Source: Patescibacteria group bacterium (GTDB lineage Bacteria; Patescibacteriota; Minisyncoccia; Phycocordibacterales; Phycocordibacteraceae). From it: 43,300 nucleotides of DNA. The notes beneath the pieces are model-generated. The model searched no databases. It saw only the letters and a list, made by a program, of their open reading frames with translations, and had not been told where the DNA came from. The translations under genes were made by a program, and so were the position numbers. Each line of letters opens with the position of its first letter. Position 1 is the first letter of the stretch. The stretch covers positions 1 to 43,300 of the forward strand of contig SCVI01000039.1 in assembly GCA_004296925.1 (NCBI GenBank), given 5' to 3'. Of this stretch, positions 1-7,474 are shown in pieces.

Positions 1-600
1 TTTGAAACGAACATCGTTATGGAAGGTGGCTCTATTGAGCTAAATGGTGCGGGGACATTAATGACTACCGAGCAATGCCTTCTAAACAAAAATAGAAACC
101 CCGAACTCTCACGTGAACAGATTGAGAAGTATTTAAGTGACTATCTGAACGTGCGTCATTTTATATGGCTTAAGGAAGGCATTGAGGGCGATGATACTGA
201 CGGACACATCGACGACATTGCGCGGTTTGTAAATGAAACAACAGTGCTTTGTGCATATGAAGATGATGAGTCGAGCAAGAATCACGCAATCCTCAAAGAA
301 AACTTTGAAATACTACAAAACGCCACTGATCAGGATGGCAACAAACTTAACGTAGTAAAACTCCCTATGCCAGGGGTTGTGCCAGCGCACGACCGCGTAC
401 TCCCTGCCAGCTACGCAAACTTCTATATTGGAAATACTAAAGTAGTTGTTCCAACATTTGGAACCGAGAACGATGCAAAAGCATTAGAAATTATCCAATC
501 AGTATTTCAGAAAAGAAAAGTGGTTGGCGTAGATGCAACATATCTTGTATATGGACTTGGTACTTTCCACTGCATGAGTCAACAACAGCCAGCGATCTAG
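1..600 (+). CDS. aguA: agmatine deiminase, C-terminal part (5' end outside window)
   Basis: The reading frame is open from base 1, so the gene starts before the window; 199 codons remain. Agmatine deiminase converts agmatine to N-carbamoylputrescine and ammonia in the cytoplasm. Visible family landmarks are EGGSIELNG and TTEQCLLNKNRNP, the histidine-bearing DTDGHIDD, and the C-terminal FHCMSQQQP, whose cysteine (bases 571-573) is the expected nucleophile (family consensus around GGNIHCITQQQP). An arginine decarboxylase-like gene at 5608-6978 could supply agmatine and a DHS-like gene follows on the same strand at 1001, so the neighbourhood reads as polyamine synthesis. The stop overlaps the convergent small membrane protein gene by four bases. 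Confidence 0.93.
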   Translation, partial: FETNIVMEGGSIELNGAGTLMTTEQCLLNKNRNPELSREQIEKYLSDYLNVRHFIWLKEGIEGDDTDGHIDDIARFVNETTVLCAYEDDESSKNHAILKENFEILQNATDQDGNKLNVVKLPMPGVVPAHDRVLPASYANFYIGNTKVVVPTFGTENDAKALEIIQSVFQKRKVVGVDATYLVYGLGTFHCMSQQQPAI

Positions 601-899
601 CGCAAGAACACGAGGATAGAAACAAGATAGAGAATAACAAGAACGGCAAAAGTGCCGAGGGTTTTAAAGAAAAACGTAACAGCTTCTTTTTTCTTGTTAT
701 CAAAATAGAGACGAAGTGGTTCAAAGATAAAAAGAAAACCCATAGTTAGAGCTGAAAGAACGAAGAGTCCGAGTACCCCTATAGGTATGAGGAGAGTATT
801 CTCGAGAGACTTAACTGACGTGAAAGCTCCCATAGTAAAGGCAATACCAACAATATAGAGAGCCGCGAGCGAAGCGTTTACAAATGGACTTAAGCGCAT
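597..899 (-). CDS. small three-helix membrane protein
   Basis: A 100-residue protein with three clear hydrophobic stretches (about residues 8-30, 35-60 and 78-98) and a basic loop (DNKKKEA) between helices 2 and 3. I do not recognise a family. The start is supported by a -10 box TATAGT at 906-911 placed exactly six bases before the ATG, the leaderless spacing seen repeatedly in this window. It converges on the agmatine deiminase gene with a four-base stop overlap. Function unknown; a structural or surface role is only a guess. Confidence 0.7.
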   Translation of the reverse strand: MRLSPFVNASLAALYIVGIAFTMGAFTSVKSLENTLLIPIGVLGLFVLSALTMGFLFIFEPLRLYFDNKKKEAVTFFFKTLGTFAVLVILYLVSILVFLR

Positions 900-1000
900 G
901 TGTTCACTATACTCTTCTCTTTAAGATATAAGTTACGGCGACCTTAAAGAACTTCATTGACACTCGGTGTCGGTGAGCTACCATTCACTATAAGATTTAT

Positions 1001-2116
1001 ATGAATACAAACAATTCAGAAGATAAAAAGATAGACAATCTTTCGCCTGAACTCAAAAAGTTCATCGAGCCAGATAACAATCAAGTTGTTTCAGGAACTG
1101 TTTCTGACTACGTAAAAGCAAGCTCTTCCCCAGTAAGTGCCTATGCTGAACGCACCTTAAACCACACCAACGGTGGTGCGACGCTTCAAGCGGCACTCTG
1201 GCTAAAGGAGCATATCAAAAATGGCGGTAAGGTAGTGGTAACGCTCGCTGGTGCGCTCTCCTCTTTCCAGATTGGAATAATGCTCGCAGAATTAATTCGT
1301 CAAAACAAAGTGCATTTGGTTTCTGCAACGGGAGCAAACCACGAAGAATCGTACTACCGCTACGTTGCTCACTCCCATTACGCATACATCCCTCGCTACA
1401 CCGAACTAACTCCTGAACAAGAAGCAGAACTAAGAGACGCAGGACTACGCAGAATTACCGACACATTCCTTCCAGAAGATGAAAGTGTTCGAATTATGGA
1501 ACCGCACCTTTTGAAGATGTGGCATGAAGCGGAAGAAAAAGGAGAAAGTCACTACCCACACGAATATTTCCGTAGACTCTTCGCGGAAAAACTTATTACA
1601 CCTGACTCAAAAGCTAACCCGGACGATTGCTGGACATACGCGGCATATGAAAAAAATATTCCTATCGTGATCCCTGGATTTGAAGACTCAACGATGGGCA
1701 ATATTTTTGCAAGCTACACCTACAAAGGTCCTCACAAAAAAGCAGGCGACCCTTCTGTTGATCCAAAGGTTATGAAGTCAGGCTTAGAGTACTTCCACCT
1801 TATGTACGACTGGTATATGAAGGAATCTAAAGACGCTCCCATTGCCTTCTTGCAGCTCGGTGGCGGTATTGCGGCTGACTTCCCTATTTGCGTCGTTCCT
1901 TCCATTAAGCACGACCTTGGCAACCACAACGTACGCGACTGGGCAGGCTTTATTGAAATAGGCTCATCCCCAATGTCTTACGGCTCATACTCAGGTGCCG
2001 GCGGAAAAGAAAAAATTACGTGGGACAAACTTTCAACCGACTCCTACTACAACATTATCCAAAGCGACGTGAACGTCGCCTTCCCTTGGATCGCTGCCAT
2101 CCTTTTGGATCTTTAA
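1001..2116 (+). CDS. deoxyhypusine synthase-like protein (probable polyamine aminobutyltransferase)
   Basis: 371 residues with deoxyhypusine synthase-family features: a Rossmann-like NAD-binding core (VVTLAGALSSFQIGIMLAEL, TGANHEESYYRYV) and a C-terminal ITWDKLS that aligns with the VSWGKIR block of human DHS, keeping the catalytic lysine (Lys343 here). DHS transfers the aminobutyl group of spermidine to a lysine of eIF5A. Bacteria have no eIF5A, and bacterial homologues are thought to act as homospermidine- or spermidine-type synthases on small polyamines. The agmatine deiminase upstream and the arginine decarboxylase-like gene at 5608 fit that role (inference). The -10 box TATAAG (989-994) lies six bases before the ATG, so the mRNA is probably leaderless. 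Its stop overlaps the convergent Nudix gene by four bases. Confidence 0.88.
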   Translation: MNTNNSEDKKIDNLSPELKKFIEPDNNQVVSGTVSDYVKASSSPVSAYAERTLNHTNGGATLQAALWLKEHIKNGGKVVVTLAGALSSFQIGIMLAELIRQNKVHLVSATGANHEESYYRYVAHSHYAYIPRYTELTPEQEAELRDAGLRRITDTFLPEDESVRIMEPHLLKMWHEAEEKGESHYPHEYFRRLFAEKLITPDSKANPDDCWTYAAYEKNIPIVIPGFEDSTMGNIFASYTYKGPHKKAGDPSVDPKVMKSGLEYFHLMYDWYMKESKDAPIAFLQLGGGIAADFPICVVPSIKHDLGNHNVRDWAGFIEIGSSPMSYGSYSGAGGKEKITWDKLSTDSYYNIIQSDVNVAFPWIAAILLDL

Positions 2117-2610
2117 TCTGAAATAGCTTCCAGAATCGCCAGATCTCTTGGAACAATGTATATCTTGCCTTCAATGCTCGTTGCCTGATTTTCAGCTAGT
2201 ATTTGTTTGGCTTTCTCGAGCGACATCCACACCAATACAAAACCTCTGTCTTTCTCATGTTGAGTAAAGTCAGGAATACCCTTCACGCCTTTTACCTTTG
2301 CGAGATAACAGTATGAAATTTGTCGGATAGTGAAAATCTTTCTGTACTCAAGAACCGAACCTATTTCCCTCTCTACTTCAATCTCGCATCCTATTTCCTC
2401 TACGCTCTCTCTCTGTAAAGCAGATAATTTATCTTCAGAACCTTCAAGACCACCGCCCGGTAACTTGTAGTAGTTTTCCTTGGAAACATGAAGTAACGCA
2501 ATCATTCCATCTTCGTCAAAAACAACCGCCCTCGCAGCTTCTCGCAAAGGGTAACCTTGAGCCTCGTCTTCAGAAACGTTTTCAGGATTGAGAAATAAAA
2601 TTTGCTTCAT
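2113..2610 (-). CDS. Nudix hydrolase
   Basis: 165 residues with a Nudix box starting GGLEGSE and continuing to REsvEEIGC, matching G-x5-E-x7-RE-x2-EE-x-G apart from serine at the usual hydrophobic position. Nudix enzymes hydrolyse nucleoside diphosphates linked to another group; the substrate cannot be told from sequence. I place the start at the ATG at 2610 rather than an upstream in-frame TTG (2637) because TATAAT (2617-2622) sits six bases before this ATG, predicting a leaderless transcript. It converges on the DHS-like gene with a four-base overlap of stops. About 120 bases upstream of it hold nothing I can identify. Confidence 0.9.
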   Translation of the reverse strand: MKQILFLNPENVSEDEAQGYPLREAARAVVFDEDGMIALLHVSKENYYKLPGGGLEGSEDKLSALQRESVEEIGCEIEVEREIGSVLEYRKIFTIRQISYCYLAKVKGVKGIPDFTQHEKDRGFVLVWMSLEKAKQILAENQATSIEGKIYIVPRDLAILEAISD

Positions 2611-2732
2611 TGTGTCATTATAATCACCTTCCCCCAATTCGCGACCTCGAGTTAGAACCGCATTCGGTTAAGCCCTGCAAAGCGGATTAACTACATTTAA
2701 CATCCTCAGAACAACGCGTCTCGAGCATATGA

Positions 2733-4268
2733 CTACTTTCCTCCAGTTATAAATTTCAGGAATTTATAACTGCTTTTATACCTCCATCTTGAATAAAGCT
2801 CTTTTAAAAATGACCTCTTTTCAGGATTCGGTTCATGGACGATTTGTAAACTTAGGTTTGGATATTGCGACTCTATGAGCTGCAAGACTAAGTTAGTTAT
2901 TTTTACAATATCCTCTAAGACGCCTGGCAAGGTGTATACGCTTACCGACGGAATCGGATGAAGTCTGTGTAGTGGGTTCGCGCAAATTGCAAAACTTGAT
3001 TCACGGATGGCACCCCAGCTTCCGTGCGAAAAAGTAGATGTCCAATCGTAATACGCGTCGTATATATCTTTGCACCCAGCTTCTTCGCTCAACTTTCTTA
3101 AAGTAGAGCTGGTCCAATGACCCAGTTCTATGTCCGAAAATTCTTCCCAACGGTCTTCGTTCGCGATTTGCTTTAAAAACTTCTCGTCTATGAATGCTGG
3201 CTTATCATTCGAATCTCTCGCTTTTAAATAGCTGAGTTTCATTTGACCAATCCCATAATTTCTAAATTCATTCCAGATATTTGAATCATCCTTCTTTATT
3301 AAGTATGCGAGCGTTATAAAAGATTCAACACATGACCGGAGAGTCAATCTGCCGACAGCACCTCGAGAAAGGTTTGTCACAACCATCTCATCTAAAAGTC
3401 GTAAAACGTAGAATCCAGTACCAAAAATGGTGTCGTGTTTAGCATCAATAGCACTCGAATTATCTGTTTTTAGAAAGTGCAGTAAAAGAAGATGTCTTGC
3501 CCGATTCACTTGAGTGTTGGTTATCTTAATCTTATCTCTCCTTTGTTCTTCTCTAGGCATAGGAGCACATAGCGTTGTTTGCAGACATGCTTTCCAAAAA
3601 TCTTCCGGCCATTCGCTTGCTTCAGCGGGGAAAGATATTTCGCTTGCTCGTATCGAAGGACGCACTTCGCGCATATCGCCCTCGTTAGGGTAGTTCACTA
3701 TCGGAGAACCCATTGATCGGGGCATAGAGAATTTTCCGGTAAGGATTAAACAAAAAACCTTTACCCAGCGACAATCCGTAGCTTCTTGAGATTGGTGGTC
3801 AAGAGTAACCAGAACACCCTTCGTTAGAAAGTCAGCTACTTGTGCCTCAGTCCCAGCCATAACATTCCCAAATACTTCTTCCCAATCCTTGTATGCGGGA
3901 AGTCGAGGAAAGAGAACCAACGTCTGGAGGATTGATTTGGCATGAGGGTGTGAATCATGAAGTAAATTTAAGAGTGCAACTCTATCTGCTTTTGGCCAAG
4001 AGGCGATGCCTGATATCGTAACGTCCGAAAGTGCTTCGTGACCCATGACGAAGGCGCCAACTTTACGGAAAATATCTAAAGCCTCCTCTCTTGTTAAGTT
4101 TGCGATGAGAAGCACCGCCCAAAGCATTTGAGGCATTCTGTCATCCTTCCACGAAGAAGGAGTCATGGGCATTTGACGGATAGGCGGTTTTAAAACAGAA
4201 CCCTCTCTTTTATGCTTTGATATATTACTCGATCTGTTTTCTTCTTTATCTTTTTTAGATTCTGACAT
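2733..4268 (-). CDS. uncharacterised protein with DUF5677-like C-terminal half
   Basis: 511 residues from the chosen ATG. The N-terminal half is helical and unrecognised. The C-terminal half has the pattern of the DUF5677 family: RSCVESFITLAYLIKK, an aromatic and charged middle, then YDAYYDWTSTFSHGSWG with a conserved-looking Tyr/His pair. That family has no agreed function; members often sit in accessory or defence-like settings, but nothing here proves this. The start was chosen because TATAAT (4276-4281) lies seven bases before the ATG; an in-frame GTG exists 60 bases upstream. The gene sits directly downstream of the unusual tRNA, the sort of site where acquired genes accumulate. Confidence 0.75.
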   Translation of the reverse strand: MSESKKDKEENRSSNISKHKREGSVLKPPIRQMPMTPSSWKDDRMPQMLWAVLLIANLTREEALDIFRKVGAFVMGHEALSDVTISGIASWPKADRVALLNLLHDSHPHAKSILQTLVLFPRLPAYKDWEEVFGNVMAGTEAQVADFLTKGVLVTLDHQSQEATDCRWVKVFCLILTGKFSMPRSMGSPIVNYPNEGDMREVRPSIRASEISFPAEASEWPEDFWKACLQTTLCAPMPREEQRRDKIKITNTQVNRARHLLLLHFLKTDNSSAIDAKHDTIFGTGFYVLRLLDEMVVTNLSRGAVGRLTLRSCVESFITLAYLIKKDDSNIWNEFRNYGIGQMKLSYLKARDSNDKPAFIDEKFLKQIANEDRWEEFSDIELGHWTSSTLRKLSEEAGCKDIYDAYYDWTSTFSHGSWGAIRESSFAICANPLHRLHPIPSVSVYTLPGVLEDIVKITNLVLQLIESQYPNLSLQIVHEPNPEKRSFLKELYSRWRYKSSYKFLKFITGGK

Positions 4269-4332
4269 CAACTGAATTATAAACCTCTCAGAGTAAAAAT
4301 ACGTGTCTCGAGCACGATAACCTATCACGACT

Positions 4333-4434
4333 TGGCTGCAGGGGAAGGAATCGAACCCTCATTGGCCCTTTTCAGAAGACTCTTAAATTAAAGTCCTCTG
4401 AGAAGGGGCTGTTCTGCCATTAAACTAACCCGCA
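4333..4434 (-). tRNA. tRNA-like gene with enlarged anticodon arm (Gln-CUG or Glu-CUC possible)
   Basis: The minus strand shows a normal D arm (GTTT AATGGCA GAAC), a normal T arm (GAGGG TTCGATT CCTTC), an acceptor stem starting TGCGGGT with one 7-66 mismatch and one wobble pair, discriminator G and an encoded CCA. The segment between D arm and variable loop is 45 bases instead of 17 and folds into one long hairpin (arms about 4359-4371 and 4384-4396). If about 25-28 bases are removed, either an anticodon loop TTCTGAA (Gln CUG, with five perfect stem pairs but two extra bases at position 26) or TTCTCAA (Glu CUC, with one stem mismatch) can be made. U1-A72 and G73 favour Gln. A strong promoter starts right at its 5' end, arguing against a dead gene. 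The true identity is unresolved. Confidence 0.65.
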
Positions 4435-4443
4435 ATAGCATAC

Positions 4444-4472
4444 ATTATAGCATACTTTGAATCAAAAATCAA
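4444..4472 (-). promoter_or_regulatory. sigma70-type promoter of the tRNA-like gene
   Basis: On the minus strand, TTGATT (4467-4472) and TATAAT (4444-4449) are 17 bases apart. The predicted start lies two or three bases before the first base of the tRNA, so the transcript is essentially the tRNA itself. Confidence 0.8.
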
Positions 4473-4634
4473 TCACTTTATGCACAATAAGCACAGAGGT
4501 CACAACATTTGCCACTAAATCTATACTGTCACCATCTTAAGAGCGAGTACTTACTTTCTGGAACATTGGTATAACAAAATTAAACCATCCATGCTAGTCG
4601 CGCAAATTAGAGAAGAAACCACCACATATATCGA

Positions 4635-5390
4635 CTATTCTTTATTCAATAGAGTTTCAGCGACCCGAACCGAGTGTCCAAAAATAACAGCACCGATAAC
4701 GCGATCATCAATTTCAGTTGACGTTGAGGACTGAATTGAGAATCCGCCTTTTATTAATAAGTTTGATAAGTCAGCAACTATTGTTGAAAATCTCTCTTCC
4801 ACTTTCCCTTTTGGTAAAAGCAAGAACTTATCGAGATCGCCCTCTGCAATCCCTGTGGTGAGATAGAGAATATTTTCCGCATAAACCTTTAGATGTTTAG
4901 GATCTTTTAATGGATACAGATCCCAAGCCGAAGTAAATAAGTTTTTGTTTTTACTCTCTATTGACTCCTTACCTTTTTTCTTCAAAGGCATGACCTCTTT
5001 CTTTAAGGCTGGGTCGAGCGCCTTTTTTGTCGACTTTTCTTCTGTTATACGAAAGACGTAACCCGCTCGGACAAAAGATTTATAAAACACCAGTAGCGTG
5101 TCTAACTTTTCCGTATCTCTGCGCATCATCCTCCCTATATTTGTGATACCCCATCGCCAATTACAATAACGATTGATTGAATATTGCGTCTCGTTAGAAA
5201 ACAACTCTGGGTAATTGTAGAACGAATTGTACGCAGCAATCCAGTTCGCGTCATTTACACTCCCAGTAACATCAAGTTCAATTATTGGAACAAAAAGAGC
5301 CGTGCCACATTTTCTGCAGTAACGATCTATGTCACCCACTTTAAGGGTCACCTCCACTCCGCAGTTTTTACATTGAACAGTTCCCTCCAC
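4635..5390 (-). CDS. uncharacterised zinc-ribbon protein
   Basis: About 251 residues. The N-terminus is a four-cysteine zinc ribbon, CKNC then CRKC about 15 residues later. The rest is helical with a lysine-rich linker in the middle; no family recognised. Two starts are possible: ATG at 5396 or the GTG two codons later at 5390. I prefer the GTG because TAAGAT (5397-5402) lies exactly six bases before it, matching the leaderless spacing of other genes here, while it abuts the ATG. The gene follows the arginine decarboxylase-like gene but is separated from it by a strong hairpin, so it is probably transcribed alone. Confidence 0.65.
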   Translation of the reverse strand: MEGTVQCKNCGVEVTLKVGDIDRYCRKCGTALFVPIIELDVTGSVNDANWIAAYNSFYNYPELFSNETQYSINRYCNWRWGITNIGRMMRRDTEKLDTLLVFYKSFVRAGYVFRITEEKSTKKALDPALKKEVMPLKKKGKESIESKNKNLFTSAWDLYPLKDPKHLKVYAENILYLTTGIAEGDLDKFLLLPKGKVEERFSTIVADLSNLLIKGGFSIQSSTSTEIDDRVIGAVIFGHSVRVAETLLNKE

Positions 5391-5525
5391 AAACATATCT
5401 TAACTCGGAACAAAATAGATACAGAACTTAATAACAAAGAGCGTCTCAGTACATCTCCGATGCTAAGAGCTTTGGATGAAGGCGGAAAAATTGAACCATG
5501 CCCTACCATACCCCCACCTAAACGA

Positions 5526-5596
5526 ATAAAACGCGCAAAAAAGAGAGTAAGGCTTGGCCTAGCGGCCTTGAGCGCTCTCTTTTTTGTGCGTTTTAT
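5526..5596 (-). terminator. large two-tier hairpin, probable terminator
   Basis: Arms of 22 bases (5526-5547 and 5575-5596) are inverted repeats with one mismatch. A second G+C-rich hairpin (AAGGC to GCCTT, 5549-5569) lies in the loop. It begins 12 bases after the stop of the arginine decarboxylase-like gene, and each arm carries a run of six A or T, so it could terminate on either strand. Its size is unusual for a simple terminator. Confidence 0.6.
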
Positions 5597-5607
5597 GAAG
5601 TGACCTT

Positions 5608-6978
5608 TTACCACCCAAACTGCTTCCCAACATCTTCACTCGTCTCACGTCGTCGTATCAATTTTATCTCACCGTTTTGGCAGATTATCTTTGCAGGAGA
5701 TGAGAGGAGGCAGTGGTGTGAGGCAAGGGCGTCTTGGTATGCTCCTGTGTCATAGAAGGCAACGTACTGGCTCTCACTGTCATCCAAATCCTCAAGGCGA
5801 GGCATACTAATATTTCCACCTCCTGCGGTGTATTTATCGTCTGAGTCGCACGAAGAGCCAGCAAACCACACACGCTGGAGTTTGCGGTTCTTCATGTTGT
5901 TTACTGGTGTCACGTGCCACTTTTGCTTCAATGCCCACGTGTCCAAAAGGTCGTTCATAAAACTTCCGTCAATGACGTACCACTTGCGAGTTCCCTCTTC
6001 ACTCACCGACTTCTCGGTCAAAATTTTGTAGATAGTAAGTTGCGCTGGTGCGGCAACGTAGCGTCCCCACTCAACAATTAAGTTTGGGTGTTTCACTCCT
6101 GTTTTGTCGCAGTAGTTTTTTGCAGTCTTAACGATTCGGTTAATAGCAGACTTTCCGTTATAAAACTTCCCTTTCTTTTCATAAGGAACTCCAGCACCTC
6201 CTCCCATATCAATAGTGTCGAGTCCTGGGTTTTTCTCACGAAGTTTTTCGTATATCTCAAGCGCACGCTTTAGTGGCTCAATGAGTCCATCTACTTTCTC
6301 AATTTGCGATGAGATGTGGTAGTGAAGCACACTTAAGTTTCTTATTTTGCCGAGCTTTAATATTTCATCTTCACGAAAACCATAACGGTTGAAGCGCTTA
6401 TCCCAGTGCGACTGCACACGGACGCTCATGTTAAGGCGAATGCCTGTCTCGCCCTTGAACTTCTTAAAGCGTTCTAACTCGTTGTAGTCTTCGATGATTG
6501 GAATAACGGTAAGACCTTTTTCTTTGAGCTCCTCAATGAGTGCAATGTACTTTTCAGTTTTGGGACCATTACAAATAACCCGAATCTTCGGGTTGAATCT
6601 CTGCTCCATTAACATTTTCTTCACGAGCCATAGCTCGTTTACGCTCGCAACATCAAAGTGTCCTCCTTCTGACACAACCGGCAACACAAACTCTTTGTTC
6701 TGATTTACCTTCATTGCGTAGTGATAGTAGAACTTTCCTTTGTAGTTGTTGAGCTTTATGTACGCATCAAAAATATCAATCAAGCTTCGTACCCGATTTT
6801 CAAGAATAAACGGAAATACAATTTCGAGAGGTGTTCCGTATTTTTTTATTAAGTCAGCAACGTTGTACTGATAGTTCCCTTCCTTTACCAAAAGACTCCC
6901 ATCGGGAGTGATGTCGAAAAACTGCGTGTTGTACTCCTCGTGACCGAGTTTCCAAAATTGTTTGTAGTTCTTTTTCAA
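5608..6978 (-). CDS. speA: short SpeA-like arginine decarboxylase
   Basis: 456 residues, PLP-dependent fold-III (alanine racemase fold) decarboxylase. Landmarks: the PLP lysine in HYAMKVN (Lys90), the barrel motifs LHYHISSQ and GGGAGVPY, VEWGR (Glu303 region), and the C-terminal active-site cysteine motif CDSDD (Cys377) followed by DTGAYQDAL, close to the CDSDG and GAYQEIL blocks of biosynthetic arginine decarboxylase. It is about 200 residues shorter than E. coli SpeA, lacking most inserts. The expected product, agmatine, is the substrate of the deiminase at the start of the window. Substrate specificity is not proven: diaminopimelate or carboxynorspermidine decarboxylases share the fold, but the CDSD-GAYQ combination favours arginine. 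The start codon is TTG at 6978; no ATG alternative lies near. Confidence 0.85.
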   Translation of the reverse strand: MKKNYKQFWKLGHEEYNTQFFDITPDGSLLVKEGNYQYNVADLIKKYGTPLEIVFPFILENRVRSLIDIFDAYIKLNNYKGKFYYHYAMKVNQNKEFVLPVVSEGGHFDVASVNELWLVKKMLMEQRFNPKIRVICNGPKTEKYIALIEELKEKGLTVIPIIEDYNELERFKKFKGETGIRLNMSVRVQSHWDKRFNRYGFREDEILKLGKIRNLSVLHYHISSQIEKVDGLIEPLKRALEIYEKLREKNPGLDTIDMGGGAGVPYEKKGKFYNGKSAINRIVKTAKNYCDKTGVKHPNLIVEWGRYVAAPAQLTIYKILTEKSVSEEGTRKWYVIDGSFMNDLLDTWALKQKWHVTPVNNMKNRKLQRVWFAGSSCDSDDKYTAGGGNISMPRLEDLDDSESQYVAFYDTGAYQDALASHHCLLSSPAKIICQNGEIKLIRRRETSEDVGKQFGW

Positions 6979-7073
6979 TTCAACGTTATTAGGAAATATA
7001 GGTTACGCACGTAATCGTAAGAAAAATGACAGATATGTCAAGGTTTTTCAGAAATTACCAGTGCGCGGAGTTT

Positions 7074-7238
7074 TCAAGATCGCTCTGCCAAGAAAGCGCT
7101 GAAATAGTAGTATGCCCCTGAGTCAACTTGAATATTCTCACGAATGGGACCGGTGCCACCACCTCTTCGTACCTCATCACGAAGCTTTTGACGTTCTGGA
7201 TCGCGTTTTGAGCTAGGTTTTAATCTTTCTCGTGCCAT
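7074..7238 (-). CDS. 54-residue basic small protein
   Basis: A small frame starting MARERLKPSSKRDPERQK, with a glycine run (RRGGGTGP) and an aromatic tail (GAYYYFSAF). No family recognised. Support: TTGACA (7269-7274), 16 bases, TAGTAT (7247-7252), then eight bases to the ATG, a good promoter with near-leaderless spacing; an in-frame stop just upstream leaves this ATG as the only start. The -35 box overlaps the terminator-like hairpin behind the 16S gene. The strongly basic composition would fit nucleic-acid binding, which is only a guess. Confidence 0.6.
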   Translation of the reverse strand: MARERLKPSSKRDPERQKLRDEVRRGGGTGPIRENIQVDSGAYYYFSAFLAERS

Positions 7239-7246
7239 GTAATTTC

Positions 7247-7274
7247 ATACTACACTTCTCAACTCGCATGTCAA
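7247..7274 (-). promoter_or_regulatory. promoter of the 54-residue gene
   Basis: TTGACA and TAGTAT separated by 16 bases on the minus strand, ending eight bases before the ATG at 7238. Confidence 0.65.
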
Positions 7275-7289
7275 AAAACCTCTTTTTTG
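7271..7289 (-). terminator. terminator-like hairpin after 16S rRNA
   Basis: Minus strand: CTCTT, five-base loop, AAGAG, then G and six T. It lies just beyond the 3' arm of the 16S processing stem (7328-7349) and overlaps the -35 box of the next gene. Confidence 0.55.
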
Positions 7290-7474
7290 AAGAGTATTTT
7301 CACAAAAACCAAAGTCATTAAGTAGCTCCTTTTCTTCTGTCCCGTTTACCCCGTTTACGACTTCGCTTTTGTAGCGAACGGCTGCCGTGCGTTATTTTGG
7401 GACTATACGCAATGGTCCGTTCTCACTTGAACATCGACCGGATAAGTTTCGATACGAGATCGAAACGGTTTCCG

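Noticed and set aside
4359..4396. Archaeal-type bulge-helix-bulge intron in the tRNA
   Set aside because: The insert pairs as one continuous helix without the two bulges needed for that splicing motif.
5184..5614. Opposed open frames across the hairpin between the decarboxylase and zinc-ribbon genes
   Set aside because: Both read through the inverted repeat and their mirrored Lys/Arg-rich tails are a product of the palindrome.
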